In this document: one piece after another, positions 8,209 through 17,886 of the stretch
Position numbering within the stretch: the stretch's first letter is position 1
Layout: every line of letters starts with the position of its first letter
Source: Pseudomonas fluorescens
GTDB lineage: Bacteria > Pseudomonadota > Gammaproteobacteria > Pseudomonadales > Pseudomonadaceae
Assembly (NCBI RefSeq): GCF_005938625.1
Contig: NZ_VCNJ01000014.1
Coordinates: 1 to 64,000 of the forward strand
Reading direction: 5' to 3'
DNA: 64,000 nt
Notes under the pieces: generated by a model
The model's input: only the letters and a program-made list of their open reading frames with translations
Told to the model about the DNA's origin: nothing
Database searches by the model: none
Program-made: the position numbers and the translations under genes

Positions 8209-9141
8209 ATGAGTTCCGCTCTGTCCATCCGGCAGCTAACCAAAACCTACGGCAACGGGTTCCAGGCCTTGAGTGGTATCGATCTGGACGTCGCCGAGGG
8301 TGACTTTTTCGCCTTGCTCGGCCCCAACGGTGCCGGCAAATCCACGACCATCGGCATTCTCTCGACCCTGGTGAACAAGACCAGCGGCACGGTGAATATC
8401 TTCGGCCATGACCTGGACAAAAATCCTGCGCAGCTCAAGCGCTCGATCGGCGTGGTGCCCCAGGAATTCAACTTCAACCAGTTTGAAAAGACCTTCGATA
8501 TCGTCGTGACCCAGGCCGGTTACTACGGCATTCCGGCGAAGATCGCCAAGGAGCGCGCCGAGCAGTACCTGACCCAACTGGGCTTGTGGGACAAACGCGA
8601 TGTGCCGTCGCGTTCGCTGTCCGGCGGCATGAAACGCCGTCTGATGATTGCCCGTGCGCTGGTGCATGAACCGCGTCTGTTGATCCTCGATGAACCGACC
8701 GCAGGCGTCGACATCGAACTGCGCCGGTCGATGTGGACGTTCCTCACCGAACTGAACCAGAAAGGCATCACCATCATCCTCACCACGCATTATCTGGAGG
8801 AGGCTGAGCAGCTGTGCCGCAACATCGGCATCATCGACCACGGCACCATCGTCGAGAACACCAGCATGAAACAATTGCTGGGCCAGTTGCACGTGGAAAC
8901 CTTCTTGCTGGACCTGAAAAACGACTTGCACGCCGCGCCGCAATTGCTCGGCTACCCCGCCCGGTTGATCGACGGTCACACCCTGGAAGTCCAGGTCGAC
9001 AAATCCATGGGCATCACGGCGTTGTTCACCCAGTTGGCACAGCAGAACATCGAAGTGCTGAGCCTGCGTAACAAAACCAATCGCCTCGAGGAGCTGTTCG
9101 TGTCCCTGGTCGAGAAAAATCTGTCGAAGGTGGCGGTATGA
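8209..9141 (+). CDS. yadG: ABC-2 type transporter ATP-binding protein (YadG-like)
   Basis: The 310-aa ATPase shows Walker A GPNGAGKSTT, signature LSGGMKRRL, Walker B LLILDEPT and a switch histidine in TTHYLEE. The length and the C-terminal extension match E. coli YadG (308 aa). I start at the ATG at 8209, giving MSSALSIRQLTKTYG; a 35-codon upstream extension is hydrophobic, unlike the family and probably untranslated. It overlaps the permease gene by ATGA and forms an exporter of unknown substrate with it. Confidence 0.92.
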   Translation: MSSALSIRQLTKTYGNGFQALSGIDLDVAEGDFFALLGPNGAGKSTTIGILSTLVNKTSGTVNIFGHDLDKNPAQLKRSIGVVPQEFNFNQFEKTFDIVVTQAGYYGIPAKIAKERAEQYLTQLGLWDKRDVPSRSLSGGMKRRLMIARALVHEPRLLILDEPTAGVDIELRRSMWTFLTELNQKGITIILTTHYLEEAEQLCRNIGIIDHGTIVENTSMKQLLGQLHVETFLLDLKNDLHAAPQLLGYPARLIDGHTLEVQVDKSMGITALFTQLAQQNIEVLSLRNKTNRLEELFVSLVEKNLSKVAV

Positions 9142-9917
9142 GTTCCGAATTCCGTCCCAACCTCGTCGCCCTGCAGACCATCGTTTACCGCGAGGTCAAA
9201 CGCTTCACGCGGATCTGGCCGCAAACGCTGCTGCCGCCGGCGATTACCATGGTTTTGTACTTCGTGATCTTCGGTAACCTGATCGGTCGGCAGATCGGTG
9301 ATATGGGTGGCTTCACTTACATGGAGTACATCGTACCGGGGCTGATCATGATGTCGGTGATCACCAACTCCTACGGCAACGTGGTCTCGAGTTTCTTCGG
9401 CAGCAAGTTCCAGCGTTCCATCGAAGAGCTGATGGTGTCGCCGGTTTCGCCGCACACGATTCTGATTGGCTTCACCGTTGGTGGCGTGTTGCGTGGCTTG
9501 ATGGTGGGGGTGATCGTTACCATTCTGTCGCTGTTCTTCACCCATTTGCAGGTGCATCACCTCGGGGTGACCATTCTGGTGGTGGTACTGACGGCGACGA
9601 TCTTTTCGCTGCTGGGCTTTATCAACGCGGTGTTTGCGCGCAACTTCGATGATATTTCGATCATCCCGACGTTTGTACTGACGCCGCTGACGTACCTGGG
9701 TGGGGTGTTCTACTCGATCACGTTGCTGCCGCCGTTCTGGCAGACCGTGTCGCTGGCCAACCCGGTGCTGCACATGGTCAATGCGTTCCGCTACGGGATT
9801 CTCGGTGTCTCGGATATCAAGATCGGCATTGCGATCACCTTTATGTTGGTGGCGACGGTGGTGTTGTATCTCGGTTGCGCACGGTTGCTGGTGAGTGGGC
9901 GCGGGATGCGTACCTGA
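9138..9917 (+). CDS. yadH: ABC-2 type permease (YadH-like)
   Basis: The 259-aa integral membrane protein has six predicted helices and the ABC-2 permease signature region (FDDISIIPTFVLTPLTYLGG). It is translationally coupled to the ATPase gene by a 4-nt overlap. The pair makes a half-size exporter of the DrrAB/NodIJ/YadGH class in the inner membrane; cargo cannot be told from sequence. Confidence 0.92.
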   Translation: MSSEFRPNLVALQTIVYREVKRFTRIWPQTLLPPAITMVLYFVIFGNLIGRQIGDMGGFTYMEYIVPGLIMMSVITNSYGNVVSSFFGSKFQRSIEELMVSPVSPHTILIGFTVGGVLRGLMVGVIVTILSLFFTHLQVHHLGVTILVVVLTATIFSLLGFINAVFARNFDDISIIPTFVLTPLTYLGGVFYSITLLPPFWQTVSLANPVLHMVNAFRYGILGVSDIKIGIAITFMLVATVVLYLGCARLLVSGRGMRT

Positions 9918-9937
9918 CTCCAGACCGAGTCGACTTC

Positions 9938-10013
9938 TTCGCGAGCAGGCTCGCTCCCACAGGGGATCTTCGGCACAACAAAGATCCAATGTTGGAGCGA
10001 ATCTGCTCGCGAA
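9938..10013. repeat. REP palindrome (TTCGCGAGCAGGCTCGCTCCCAC type)
   Basis: An inverted repeat with outer arms TTCGCGAGCAGGCTCG and its slightly diverged complement ending GCTCGCGAA. It belongs to the most frequent P. fluorescens-group REP family; other copies lie at 42131, 52319 and 57850. Confidence 0.88.
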
Positions 10014-10029
10014 TACAGACGCCACAAAT

Positions 10030-10061
10030 CAAAACGGCCTCCCACTGCGGAGGCCGTTTTG
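10030..10061. terminator. Bidirectional intrinsic terminator
   Basis: The stem CAAAACGGCCTCC...GGAGGCCGTTTTG lies between the convergent yadH and DUF2062 genes. A and T tracts on both sides make it effective in either direction. Confidence 0.9.
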
Positions 10062-10064
10062 CAT

Positions 10065-10583
10065 TCAGCGCATGCGGCTTTTCTTGCGCCGCGCCCATTG
10101 CCGCGCGACCCACCAGCGCCAGTACATCATCACCAGGCAATAGGCGAGGGCACCGAGCACCAGTCCTACCACCACCGAACCGAGCAAAAACGGTTGCCAC
10201 AGCGTCGACAACTCGCCGCTGATCCACTCCCAGGTCAGTTCATCCGGCAGATGCCGGGCGGGCACGTCCATCAAAAACGCCCCGGCCTGATAAGTGCAAA
10301 AGAACACCGCCGGCATGGTGATCGGATTGGTCAGCCATACCAGACTGACCGCAATCGGCATGTTCCCCCGCACCATGACGGCAAGGGCGGCGGCCACCAG
10401 CATCTGCGCCGGAATCGGCAGGAATGCGGCGAACAGGCCGACCGCCATCGCCCGCGCGACCGAGTGGCGATTGAGGTGCCAGAGGTTCGGGTCATGCAGC
10501 AACTTGCCGAGAAAGCGTAAGGATTTGTGTTCCCTGATGCTCGTCGGGTCGGGCATGTAACGTTTGAATAAGCGCCGGGGCAT
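10065..10583 (-). CDS. DUF2062 membrane protein
   Basis: The 172-aa protein has a basic N-terminus, three or four hydrophobic segments (GLFAAFLPIPAQMLVAAALA, LVWLTNPITMPAVFF, LLGSVVVGLVLGALAYCLV) and an Arg/Lys-rich tail (WARRKKSRMR). The TNPITMP motif is characteristic of DUF2062. The start at 10583 follows GAGAAG; the open frame upstream is not conserved-looking. It is divergent from comEC. The molecular function is unknown. Confidence 0.85.
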   Translation of the reverse strand: MPRRLFKRYMPDPTSIREHKSLRFLGKLLHDPNLWHLNRHSVARAMAVGLFAAFLPIPAQMLVAAALAVMVRGNMPIAVSLVWLTNPITMPAVFFCTYQAGAFLMDVPARHLPDELTWEWISGELSTLWQPFLLGSVVVGLVLGALAYCLVMMYWRWWVARQWARRKKSRMR

Positions 10584-10719
10584 AAGGCTTCTCGGTCGGT
10601 TAAGGCGGCAAGTATGTCTGGATTCTACGAAGCGCCCATTCAGACTTTGTGACAATTGTTGACGACGTCCGTGCCCGACACCCGCTATGCCTAAGTACGG
10701 GACTCTCAAGGACGGGCTT

Positions 10720-12954
10720 ATGCGCACAGGGATGATGGCGCTGGCAGTCGGTCTGCTGGCCCCGGTTTTTATGCCGGCATTACCGCCGGTCTGGTTGATG
10801 CTGTTGCTGCCGGTGGCGGCTTTGATGTTGCTGCCGTTTCGCAGCTATCCGTTAGCGTTTTTGCTGTTTGGTTTCACGTGGGCCAGCGTCGGTGCGCAAT
10901 GGGCGTTGAATGATCGTTTGCCGACTGAACTGGATGGCGAAACCCGCTGGCTCGAAGGACGGGTCATCGGCTTGCCGCAGAGCGCCGATGGTGTGGTGCG
11001 TTTCGAAGTGGCCGATGCGCAGTCGCGTCATGAAAAACTGCCATCGCTGATGCGGCTTGCCTGGTATGCCGGGCCACCGGTCAACAGTGGTGAGCGCTGG
11101 CGTTTGGCGGTGAAGTTGAAGCGTCCCGGTGGATTACGCAATCCTGAGGCCTTCGACTATGAGGCGTGGCTGCTGGCGCAACGCATCGGAGCGACGGGCA
11201 CGATCAAGGACGGCCAGCGCCTGAGCGAAGCACGCTGGGCGTGGCGCGACAGCATTCGTCAGCGCTTGCTGAGTGTGGATGCGCAAGGACGAAATGGCGC
11301 ACTGGCTGCCCTGGTATTGGGCGATGGGTCCGGGCTCAGTCGTGAGGATTGGCAGATTCTGCAGGACACCGGGACCGTGCACTTGTTGGTGATTTCCGGC
11401 CAGCACATCGGCTTGCTGGCGGCAGTGATGTATTGGCTGGTTGCAGGGTTGGCGCGATTTGGCCTGTGGCCATTGCGTTGGCCGTGGCTGCCATGGGCCT
11501 GTGGGCTGGCGTTCGCGGCAGCGTTTGGTTATGGCCTGCTTGCCGGGTTCGATGTGCCGGTGCAGCGGGCCTGCGTGATGGTCGGGCTGGTGCTTTTGTG
11601 GCGGCTGCGCTTTCGCCATCTGGGGGCATGGTGGCCGTTGCTGCTGGCGTTCAATGGTGTGCTGTTGCTGGATCCGCTCGCCAGTTTGCGTCCAGGTTTT
11701 TGGCTCTCGTTTGCGGCGGTGGCGGTACTGATCTTTACCTTTGGCGGTCGTTTGGGGGTGTGGCGCTGGTGGCAGACCTGGACGCGGGCGCAATGGTTGA
11801 TCGCGATCGGTTTATGCCCGGTGTTGCTAGCGCTGAACTTGCCGATCAGTGTTAGCGGGCCGCTGGCCAATTTGTTCGCTGTGCCCTGGGTCAGTCTTGT
11901 GGTGTTACCGCCGGCGCTACTAGGGACGGTGTTGTTGCCTGTCCCTTATGTTGGTGCATGCCTGCTGTGGCTGGCCGGCGGTTTGATCGAGGTATTGTTT
12001 CGCGCGCTGGCAATGATTGCCGGGCATTGGCCGGCGTGGATCGCACCCTCGATAACCACTTGGGTCTGGGCGATTGGCAGCCTCGGCGCCGTGTTGTTGC
12101 TGTTGCCGCGCGGAGTGCCCCTGCGGCCACTGGGCTGGCCACTGTTGTTGCTGCTGGCCATGCCACCCCGCGAGCGATTGGCCGAAGGCCTGGCTGATGT
12201 CTGGCAGCTCGATGTTGGCCAAGGCCTGGCAGTCCTGATCCGTACCCGCCATCACGCGTTGCTCTATGACGCGGGGCCACGCTTTGGCGATTTCGATCTC
12301 GGCGAGCGGGTGGTGTTGCCCGCGTTGCGCAAACTCAGCGTAGGAAACCTCGATCTGATGCTGCTCAGCCATGCAGACGCCGATCACGCGGGTGGTGCGC
12401 TGGCGATCATGCGCGGTTTGACCATTGCGCAAGTGATCAGCGGCGACCCGGCGGCACTGCCCGCGCAATTGGGCGCCGAAGCCTGCGAAAGCGGCCGGCA
12501 ATGGCAGTGGGACGGCGTGCGTTTTCAACTCTGGCAGTGGACGGACGCTCACGATAGCAATCAGCGTTCGTGCGTGTTGCAGATCGAGGCCAATGGCGAG
12601 CGTTTGCTGCTGACCGGTGATATCGACACCCATGCCGAACGCGTGCTGATCGACAGTCCACTGGCCGTGCCGACGCACTGGCTGCAATCGCCTCACCATG
12701 GCAGCCGCAGTTCATCGTCAATGGCGCTGCTCAACGTCTTGAAGCCTGAGTCGGTGCTGATCTCGCGAGGTCACGGCAATTCATTTGGCCATCCACACCC
12801 GACCGTGCTGGCGCGTTATCGCAAACAAGGCCTGCGCATTTACGACAGCGCCGAACAGGGTGCCATTCATCTACAACTGGGCCGCTTCAAACCGCCGTGG
12901 ACGATGCGTCAACAGCGGCGTTTCTGGCGCGATACGCCTGCGCTCGCCCGTTGA
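10720..12954 (+). CDS. comEC: ComEC/Rec2 DNA uptake channel protein
   Basis: The 744-aa polytopic membrane protein combines an N-terminal DUF4131/OB-like part, a multi-helix competence domain (residues about 200-480, with VISGQHIGLLAA) and a C-terminal metallo-beta-lactamase-like domain (LDVGQGLAVLIRT, then LLSHADADHAGG and SPHHGSRSSS). It is the inner-membrane channel that brings single-stranded DNA into the cytoplasm during transformation. The ATG at 10720 has AAGGA 7 nt upstream. It lies just ahead of exbBD as in other pseudomonads. Confidence 0.92.
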   Translation: MRTGMMALAVGLLAPVFMPALPPVWLMLLLPVAALMLLPFRSYPLAFLLFGFTWASVGAQWALNDRLPTELDGETRWLEGRVIGLPQSADGVVRFEVADAQSRHEKLPSLMRLAWYAGPPVNSGERWRLAVKLKRPGGLRNPEAFDYEAWLLAQRIGATGTIKDGQRLSEARWAWRDSIRQRLLSVDAQGRNGALAALVLGDGSGLSREDWQILQDTGTVHLLVISGQHIGLLAAVMYWLVAGLARFGLWPLRWPWLPWACGLAFAAAFGYGLLAGFDVPVQRACVMVGLVLLWRLRFRHLGAWWPLLLAFNGVLLLDPLASLRPGFWLSFAAVAVLIFTFGGRLGVWRWWQTWTRAQWLIAIGLCPVLLALNLPISVSGPLANLFAVPWVSLVVLPPALLGTVLLPVPYVGACLLWLAGGLIEVLFRALAMIAGHWPAWIAPSITTWVWAIGSLGAVLLLLPRGVPLRPLGWPLLLLLAMPPRERLAEGLADVWQLDVGQGLAVLIRTRHHALLYDAGPRFGDFDLGERVVLPALRKLSVGNLDLMLLSHADADHAGGALAIMRGLTIAQVISGDPAALPAQLGAEACESGRQWQWDGVRFQLWQWTDAHDSNQRSCVLQIEANGERLLLTGDIDTHAERVLIDSPLAVPTHWLQSPHHGSRSSSSMALLNVLKPESVLISRGHGNSFGHPHPTVLARYRKQGLRIYDSAEQGAIHLQLGRFKPPWTMRQQRRFWRDTPALAR

Positions 12955-13055
12955 TCGGTGCCAGCATGGATGCCACATCACGGTCGTCGGGGCGGCGGGT
13001 CTTAATCGTGAATCGGTATGGTAAAGTGGCGCACTTTTTCGAGGGGACTGTCACT

Positions 13056-13691
13056 GTGTGGGAATTGGTCAAATCCGGCGGCTGGATGATGTTGCCGATC
13101 ATTCTGAGCTCCATCGCGGCCATGGCGATCGTCGCCGAACGCCTGTGGACCCTGCGCGCCAGTCGCGTCACTCCCGAGCATCTGCTGGGCCAGGTCTGGG
13201 TCTGGATCAAGGACAAGCAGCTCAATAAAGAAAAGCTCAAGGAATTGCGCGCCAATTCGCCGCTGGGGGAAATCCTTGCCGCCGGTCTGGCCAACTCCAA
13301 GCATGGTCGCGAGATCATGAAAGAGTGCATCGAAGAGGCCGCTGCCCGCGTTATTCACGAGCTCGAACGCTACGTCAACGCACTGGGCACCATTGCCGCC
13401 ATGTCGCCGTTGCTCGGTCTGCTGGGCACCGTGTTAGGCATGATCGATATTTTCAGCGCGTTCACCGGTTCCGGCATGACCACCAATGCCTCGGTATTGG
13501 CCGGTGGTATCTCGAAAGCGCTGATCACCACTGCGGCAGGCCTGATGGTCGGGATCCCGGCGGTGTTCTTCCACCGGTTCCTGCAACGCCGCATCGATGA
13601 GCTGGTGGTGGGCATGGAGCAGGAAGCGATCAAACTGGTTGAAGTGGTGCAGGGCGACCGTGACGTCGATCTGGCCGAGGGCCGCGCGTGA
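13056..13691 (+). CDS. exbB: ExbB/TolQ-family proton channel protein (MotA/TolQ/ExbB)
   Basis: The 211-aa protein has an N-terminal helix and two C-terminal helices (ALGTIAAMSPLLGLLGTVLGM and the SKALITTAAGLMVGIPAVFFH region), the pattern of ExbB/TolQ stators. I chose the GTG at 13056, preceded by GAGGGG; longer frames run into comEC. The stop overlaps the exbD start. With ExbD it probably forms a proton-driven complex serving a TonB- or Tol-like partner not in the window. Confidence 0.9.
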   Translation: MWELVKSGGWMMLPIILSSIAAMAIVAERLWTLRASRVTPEHLLGQVWVWIKDKQLNKEKLKELRANSPLGEILAAGLANSKHGREIMKECIEEAAARVIHELERYVNALGTIAAMSPLLGLLGTVLGMIDIFSAFTGSGMTTNASVLAGGISKALITTAAGLMVGIPAVFFHRFLQRRIDELVVGMEQEAIKLVEVVQGDRDVDLAEGRA

Positions 13692-14116
13692 AATTCCGTC
13701 GCAAGCCTCGGGAAACGATCGACATTAACCTCGCATCGCTGATCGATGTGGTGTTCATTCTGCTGTTGTTTTTCGTCGTGACCACCACGTTTACCCGTGA
13801 AACCCAGTTGCGCGTCGACCTGCCGGAAGCGGTCAGCGGTTCGCCGGCTGAAGATCAGCAGCTCAAGCAGATCGACGTGGCCATCAGCGCCGAAGGCGTG
13901 TTTTCGGTGAACAACAAGATTCTGCCGAAGAATGATCTGGCGACATTGATGGACGCGATGCAGAAAGAGTCCAACGGTGATACCAACATGCCGTTGTCGA
14001 TCAGTGCCGATGGCAAGACGCAGCACCAATCCGTGATCACCGCCATGGACGCGGCCGGCAAGCTCGGTTTCAGCCATCTGCGCATGACCACGGTCGAGGC
14101 GGCGCCCAAATCCTGA
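13688..14116 (+). CDS. exbD: ExbD/TolR-family protein
   Basis: The 142-aa protein has a short basic N-terminus, one membrane helix carrying the conserved aspartate ([17 protein letters not shown]) and a periplasmic domain. It starts at a GTG overlapping the exbB stop by 4 nt, and its own stop overlaps the start of lpxK, so the three genes are translationally coupled. Confidence 0.92.
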   Translation: MKFRRKPRETIDINLASLIDVVFILLLFFVVTTTFTRETQLRVDLPEAVSGSPAEDQQLKQIDVAISAEGVFSVNNKILPKNDLATLMDAMQKESNGDTNMPLSISADGKTQHQSVITAMDAAGKLGFSHLRMTTVEAAPKS

Positions 14117-15126
14117 TGAGCCTGTCTGATCGCTTGCTCGCCGCGTGGTATCAGGGGCACCCGGCCCTGACGTTGCTGCGGCCGCTGGAAATGCTCTATC
14201 GCCGCGTCGTGGTCGGTAAACGCCAACGCTTTCTCGACGGTGAAGGCGAAATCTATCAGCCGCCGGTGCCGTTGATCGTGGTCGGCAATATCACTGTCGG
14301 TGGCACCGGCAAGACGCCGATGATCCTCTGGTTGATCGAACATTGCCGACGCAGCGGTTTGCGCGTCGGCGTGGTTAGCCGTGGCTACGGTGCCAAACCG
14401 CCGCAACTGCCATGGCGCGTTGAGGCGGAGCAAAGCGCTGACATTGCCGGTGACGAACCGTTGCTGATCGTCCAGCGCACCGGCGTGCCGCTGATGATCG
14501 ACCCCGATCGCAGCGCCGCCGTCAAAGCCTTGCTCGCCAGCGAACCGCTGGATCTGATCCTCTCCGATGACGGCATGCAGCATTATCGTCTGGCGCGGGA
14601 TCTGGAACTGGTGCTGATCGATGCCGCCCGTGGGCTAGGCAATAAACGTTGCTTGCCTGCCGGGCCGTTGCGCGAACCGATCGAGCGCCTGCAAAGCGTC
14701 GATGGCGTGCTGTTCAACGGTGCCACCGAAGATCGCGACGACGGTTTCGCCTTCCGCCTGCAACCCACCGCGCTGGTCAATCTGCGCAGTGGCGAGCGCA
14801 AGCCGCTCGATCATTTCCCTTCCGGCCAGGCCGTGCACGCCGTCGCCGGGATCGGCAATCCGCAACGTTTCTTCAATACCCTCGAAGCGCTAGACTGGCG
14901 GGCAGTCCCCCATGCGTTTGCCGATCACGCCGAATACAGCGTGCAGGCCTTGAATTTCACACCGTCATTGCCATTGGTGATGACCGAAAAGGACGCGGTG
15001 AAGTGCCGTGCCTTCGCTGCAGCCGACTGGTGGTATCTGGCGGTTGATGCCGTGCCGTCGCCGGCCTTCGTGGCCTGGTTCGACACACAGCTGATGCGCC
15101 TGTTGCCCGATCGGCTTTTGCCTTAA
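14116..15126 (+). CDS. lpxK: Tetraacyldisaccharide 4'-kinase LpxK
   Basis: The 336-aa protein phosphorylates the 4' position of the lipid A tetraacyldisaccharide precursor at the inner-membrane face. The P-loop [11 protein letters not shown] and the conserved [13 protein letters not shown] segment are visible, and the length is normal. It lies between exbD and kdsB, both linked to envelope biogenesis, in the usual pseudomonad order. Confidence 0.95.
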   Translation: MSLSDRLLAAWYQGHPALTLLRPLEMLYRRVVVGKRQRFLDGEGEIYQPPVPLIVVGNITVGGTGKTPMILWLIEHCRRSGLRVGVVSRGYGAKPPQLPWRVEAEQSADIAGDEPLLIVQRTGVPLMIDPDRSAAVKALLASEPLDLILSDDGMQHYRLARDLELVLIDAARGLGNKRCLPAGPLREPIERLQSVDGVLFNGATEDRDDGFAFRLQPTALVNLRSGERKPLDHFPSGQAVHAVAGIGNPQRFFNTLEALDWRAVPHAFADHAEYSVQALNFTPSLPLVMTEKDAVKCRAFAAADWWYLAVDAVPSPAFVAWFDTQLMRLLPDRLLP

Positions 15127-15147
15127 CTCTTTACTCAGGGAATGTTC

Positions 15148-15333
15148 ATGGACACCAAATTGCTCGATATCCTCGCGTGCCCGATCTGCAAAGGCCCGCT
15201 CAAGCTCAGCGCCGACAAGACCGAGCTGATCAGCAAGGGCGCCGGTCTGGCCTATCCGATCCGCGACGGCATCCCGGTGATGCTCGAAAGCGAAGCCCGC
15301 ACCCTGACCACCGACGAGCGTCTGGATAAATGA
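15148..15333 (+). CDS. Trm112-like small zinc-ribbon protein (YcaR-like)
   Basis: The 61-aa protein has a CPICK motif at its N-terminus and an alkaline-hydrophobic core ([11 protein letters not shown]) typical of the Trm112p-like UPF0434 family. I start at the second ATG (15148), which has AGGGA at workable spacing. The family's bacterial role is poorly defined; it regularly lies between lpxK and kdsB. Its stop overlaps kdsB. Confidence 0.9.
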   Translation: MDTKLLDILACPICKGPLKLSADKTELISKGAGLAYPIRDGIPVMLESEARTLTTDERLDK

Positions 15334-16094
15334 CCACCGCCTTCACCGTTGTCATTCCGTCGCGTTTCGCCTCGACCCGTCTGCCGGGCAAACCGCTGTT
15401 GGACATCGCCGGCAAGCCGATGATCCAGCACGTCTGGGAACAGGCGAGCAAAAGCAGCGCGACCCGCGTCGTGGTCGCGACTGACGACGCGCGCATCGTC
15501 GAGGCCTGCAAGGCCTTTGGCGCCGAAGTGGTGCTGACCCGTGAAGACCATAATTCCGGCACCGATCGTCTGGCCGAAGTCGCGGCGAAACTGGGCCTCG
15601 AGCCTGACGCGATCGTGGTCAACGTGCAAGGCGACGAGCCGCTGATTCCGCCGAGCGTGATCGATCAGGTCGCTGCCAACCTGGCCGCGCACACCGAAGC
15701 GCGCATGGCCACCCTGGCCGAGCCGATCGAAGACGTGGACACCCTGTTCAATCCGAACGTGGTCAAGGTGGTCAGCGACATGAACGGTCTGGCGCTGACC
15801 TTCAGCCGCGCGACCTTGCCATGGGCACGCGATGCATTCGCCAAAAGCCGTGAGCAATTGCCCGAAGGCGTGCCATACCGTCGTCACATCGGCATTTATG
15901 CCTACCGCGCCGGTTTCCTCCACGACTTCGTGAGTTGGGGGCCGTGCTGGCTGGAAAACACTGAATCCCTCGAGCAATTGCGTGCCCTGTGGCACGGCGT
16001 GCGGATTCATGTCGCTGACGCCTTGATCGCGCCACCGACGGGTGTCGACACCGCTGAAGACCTCGAGCGCGTTCGTCGCCTGCTGGGGGCCTGA
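15330..16094 (+). CDS. kdsB: 3-deoxy-manno-octulosonate cytidylyltransferase KdsB
   Basis: The 254-aa enzyme makes CMP-Kdo for LPS core synthesis. The N-terminal nucleotidyltransferase motif [15 protein letters not shown], the [10 protein letters not shown] segment and [14 protein letters not shown] are diagnostic. It overlaps both neighbours by 1-4 nt, in keeping with an lpxK-kdsB-murB envelope operon. Confidence 0.96.
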   Translation: MTTAFTVVIPSRFASTRLPGKPLLDIAGKPMIQHVWEQASKSSATRVVVATDDARIVEACKAFGAEVVLTREDHNSGTDRLAEVAAKLGLEPDAIVVNVQGDEPLIPPSVIDQVAANLAAHTEARMATLAEPIEDVDTLFNPNVVKVVSDMNGLALTFSRATLPWARDAFAKSREQLPEGVPYRRHIGIYAYRAGFLHDFVSWGPCWLENTESLEQLRALWHGVRIHVADALIAPPTGVDTAEDLERVRRLLGA

Positions 16095-16558
16095 TGCGCG
16101 TTCTGTTTGTGTGCCTGGGCAACATTTGCCGTTCGCCCACGGCTGAAGGCGTGTTGCGGCACAAACTGCGTGAAGCGGGGCTGGCGGATCAGGTCGAAGT
16201 GGCCTCCGCCGGCACCGGCGACTGGCACGTCGGCAACCCGCCGGACAAACGCAGTCAGGCTGCAGCCAAAGTGCGCGGCTATGACCTGTCGGCGCAACGC
16301 GCGCAGCAGGTCAGTCGTGCCGATTTCGCCAGTTACGATCTGATTCTGGCGATGGACAACAGCAACTTGCGCAACCTCAAGGCTCTGCAACCGTCCACCG
16401 GCAAGGCCGAACTGGATCTGTTTCTGCGCCGCTATGCCGGACTGGTCGATGAAGTGCCGGATCCGTACTACGACGGCGATCAGGGTTTCGATCAGGTGCT
16501 GGATCTGATCGAAGCTGCGTGTGACCAACTGTTGATCGAAGTGAAGGGCCGGTTATGA
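16094..16558 (+). CDS. Low-molecular-weight protein-tyrosine phosphatase
   Basis: The 154-aa protein begins with the catalytic P-loop VCLGNICRSPTAEGV (nucleophile C7, R13) and has the general-acid aspartate in VPDPYYDG near the C-terminus. The size is standard. It lies between kdsB and murB with overlapping stops and starts. The substrate is unknown; relatives act on tyrosine kinases of polysaccharide export or on small phosphates. Confidence 0.92.
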   Translation: MRVLFVCLGNICRSPTAEGVLRHKLREAGLADQVEVASAGTGDWHVGNPPDKRSQAAAKVRGYDLSAQRAQQVSRADFASYDLILAMDNSNLRNLKALQPSTGKAELDLFLRRYAGLVDEVPDPYYDGDQGFDQVLDLIEAACDQLLIEVKGRL

Positions 16559-17574
16559 GTTTGCAGGTGCAACCGCAGGTTTCCCTGAAACCGTTCAACA
16601 GTTTCGGCGTCGATGTGCGCGCGCAACTGTTCGCCGAAGCCCACAGCGATGCTGATGTTCGCGAAGCGCTGGCGTATGCCACCGCGCACGACGTGCCGTT
16701 GCTGGTGATCGGTGGTGGCAGCAATTTGCTGCTGACGGCGGACATTCCGGCGCTGGTATTGCGCATGGCTACCAGAGGCATCCGCGTGATCAGCGATGAC
16801 GGCAGCCGTGTGGTAATCGAAGCTGAAGCTGGCGAGCCTTGGCATCCGTTTGTTCAGCACACGCTGGCGCTGGGTTTTTCCGGACTGGAAAACCTCAGCC
16901 TGATTCCCGGCACTGTCGGCGCTGCGCCGATGCAGAACATTGGTGCTTACGGCGTCGAGATCAAGGATGTGTTTGCCGGGCTCACGGCGCTGGATCGCCA
17001 GACTGGCGAGCTACGTGATTTCACCCTGGAAGAATGCAACTTTGCCTACCGCGACAGCCTGTTCAAACAGCAGCCTGGGCGTTGGTTGATTCTGCGCGTG
17101 CGCTTCAAACTGGATCGCGTTGCGCATCTGCATCTGGAATACGGCCCGGTGCGTCAGCGCCTGACCGAGCAGGGTATTGAGCAGCCGACGCCGACCGATG
17201 TCAGCCGCGCCATCTGCAGCATCCGCAGCGAAAAACTGCCGGACCCGGCAGTGCTCGGCAATGCCGGCAGCTTCTTCAAGAATCCGCTGGTGTCGGCGGC
17301 CGTCGTCGCGCAAATCAAAACGCAGCACCCGGATGTAGTGGCTTACGCTCAACCGGACGGGCAAATGAAACTGGCTGCTGGCTGGTTGATCGAGCGCGCT
17401 GGCTGGAAAGGTTTCCGTGAGGCCGATGCCGGCGTGCATAAATTACAGGCGCTGGTGCTGGTCAACTACGGCGCGGCAACCGGTTTGCAACTGCTCGATC
17501 TGGCGCAACGCATCCAGAAAGACATTGCCGAACGTTTCAATGTCGAACTGGAAATGGAGCCCAACCGGTATTGA
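16555..17574 (+). CDS. murB: UDP-N-acetylenolpyruvoylglucosamine reductase MurB
   Basis: The 339-aa FAD enzyme performs the NADPH-dependent second committed step of peptidoglycan precursor synthesis. The FAD-binding segment VIGGGSNLLLT, the NLSLIPGTVGAAPMQNIGAYG region and the catalytic NAGSFFKNP are all visible. It is the last gene of the comEC/exbB...murB run and is followed by a terminator at 17674. In P. aeruginosa rne follows directly; here a molybdoenzyme operon intervenes. Confidence 0.96.
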   Translation: MSLQVQPQVSLKPFNSFGVDVRAQLFAEAHSDADVREALAYATAHDVPLLVIGGGSNLLLTADIPALVLRMATRGIRVISDDGSRVVIEAEAGEPWHPFVQHTLALGFSGLENLSLIPGTVGAAPMQNIGAYGVEIKDVFAGLTALDRQTGELRDFTLEECNFAYRDSLFKQQPGRWLILRVRFKLDRVAHLHLEYGPVRQRLTEQGIEQPTPTDVSRAICSIRSEKLPDPAVLGNAGSFFKNPLVSAAVVAQIKTQHPDVVAYAQPDGQMKLAAGWLIERAGWKGFREADAGVHKLQALVLVNYGAATGLQLLDLAQRIQKDIAERFNVELEMEPNRY

Positions 17575-17886
17575 AGCAGCTGCGAGCGTCAAGCTTCTAG
17601 CAGCAAGCTACAATCTTGATCGTGAGCCAGCTACTGCATTTACTTGCAGCTTGTAGCTAAAAGCTCATAACTGAAAAGCCCTGTCTCAGCAGGGCTTTTT
17701 CGTTAATGCTGGGTTAACTTAGCGAGCTAACGATAACCGTCATTTGCTCCACCAAAGGCCCGGTGCAGACGTTCGCGTCGGCACAAGAGAGCCTGATTAG
17801 CCTGAGTCGATCTGCGTGAACCACCGCCGATTCAATGGCGGCAGATTGCTCGACCCCATAACCACTAAAAATATGCGGGCGTGCCC
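17575..17886. other. Intergenic region between murB and the molybdoenzyme operon
   Basis: After murB comes a degenerate inverted repeat built on AGCTGC/AGCAAGCTAC and CTTGCAGCTTGTAGCT (17577-17660), then the murB terminator. The rest, 17702-17886, should carry the promoter of the downstream operon, but no convincing sigma-70 or sigma-54 box stands out and I see no gene. Confidence 0.6.
17674..17701 (+). terminator. Intrinsic terminator of the murB operon
   Basis: The stem AAAAGCCCTG/CAGGGCTTTTT with a TCT loop is followed by a T tract, about 100 nt after the murB stop. Confidence 0.88.
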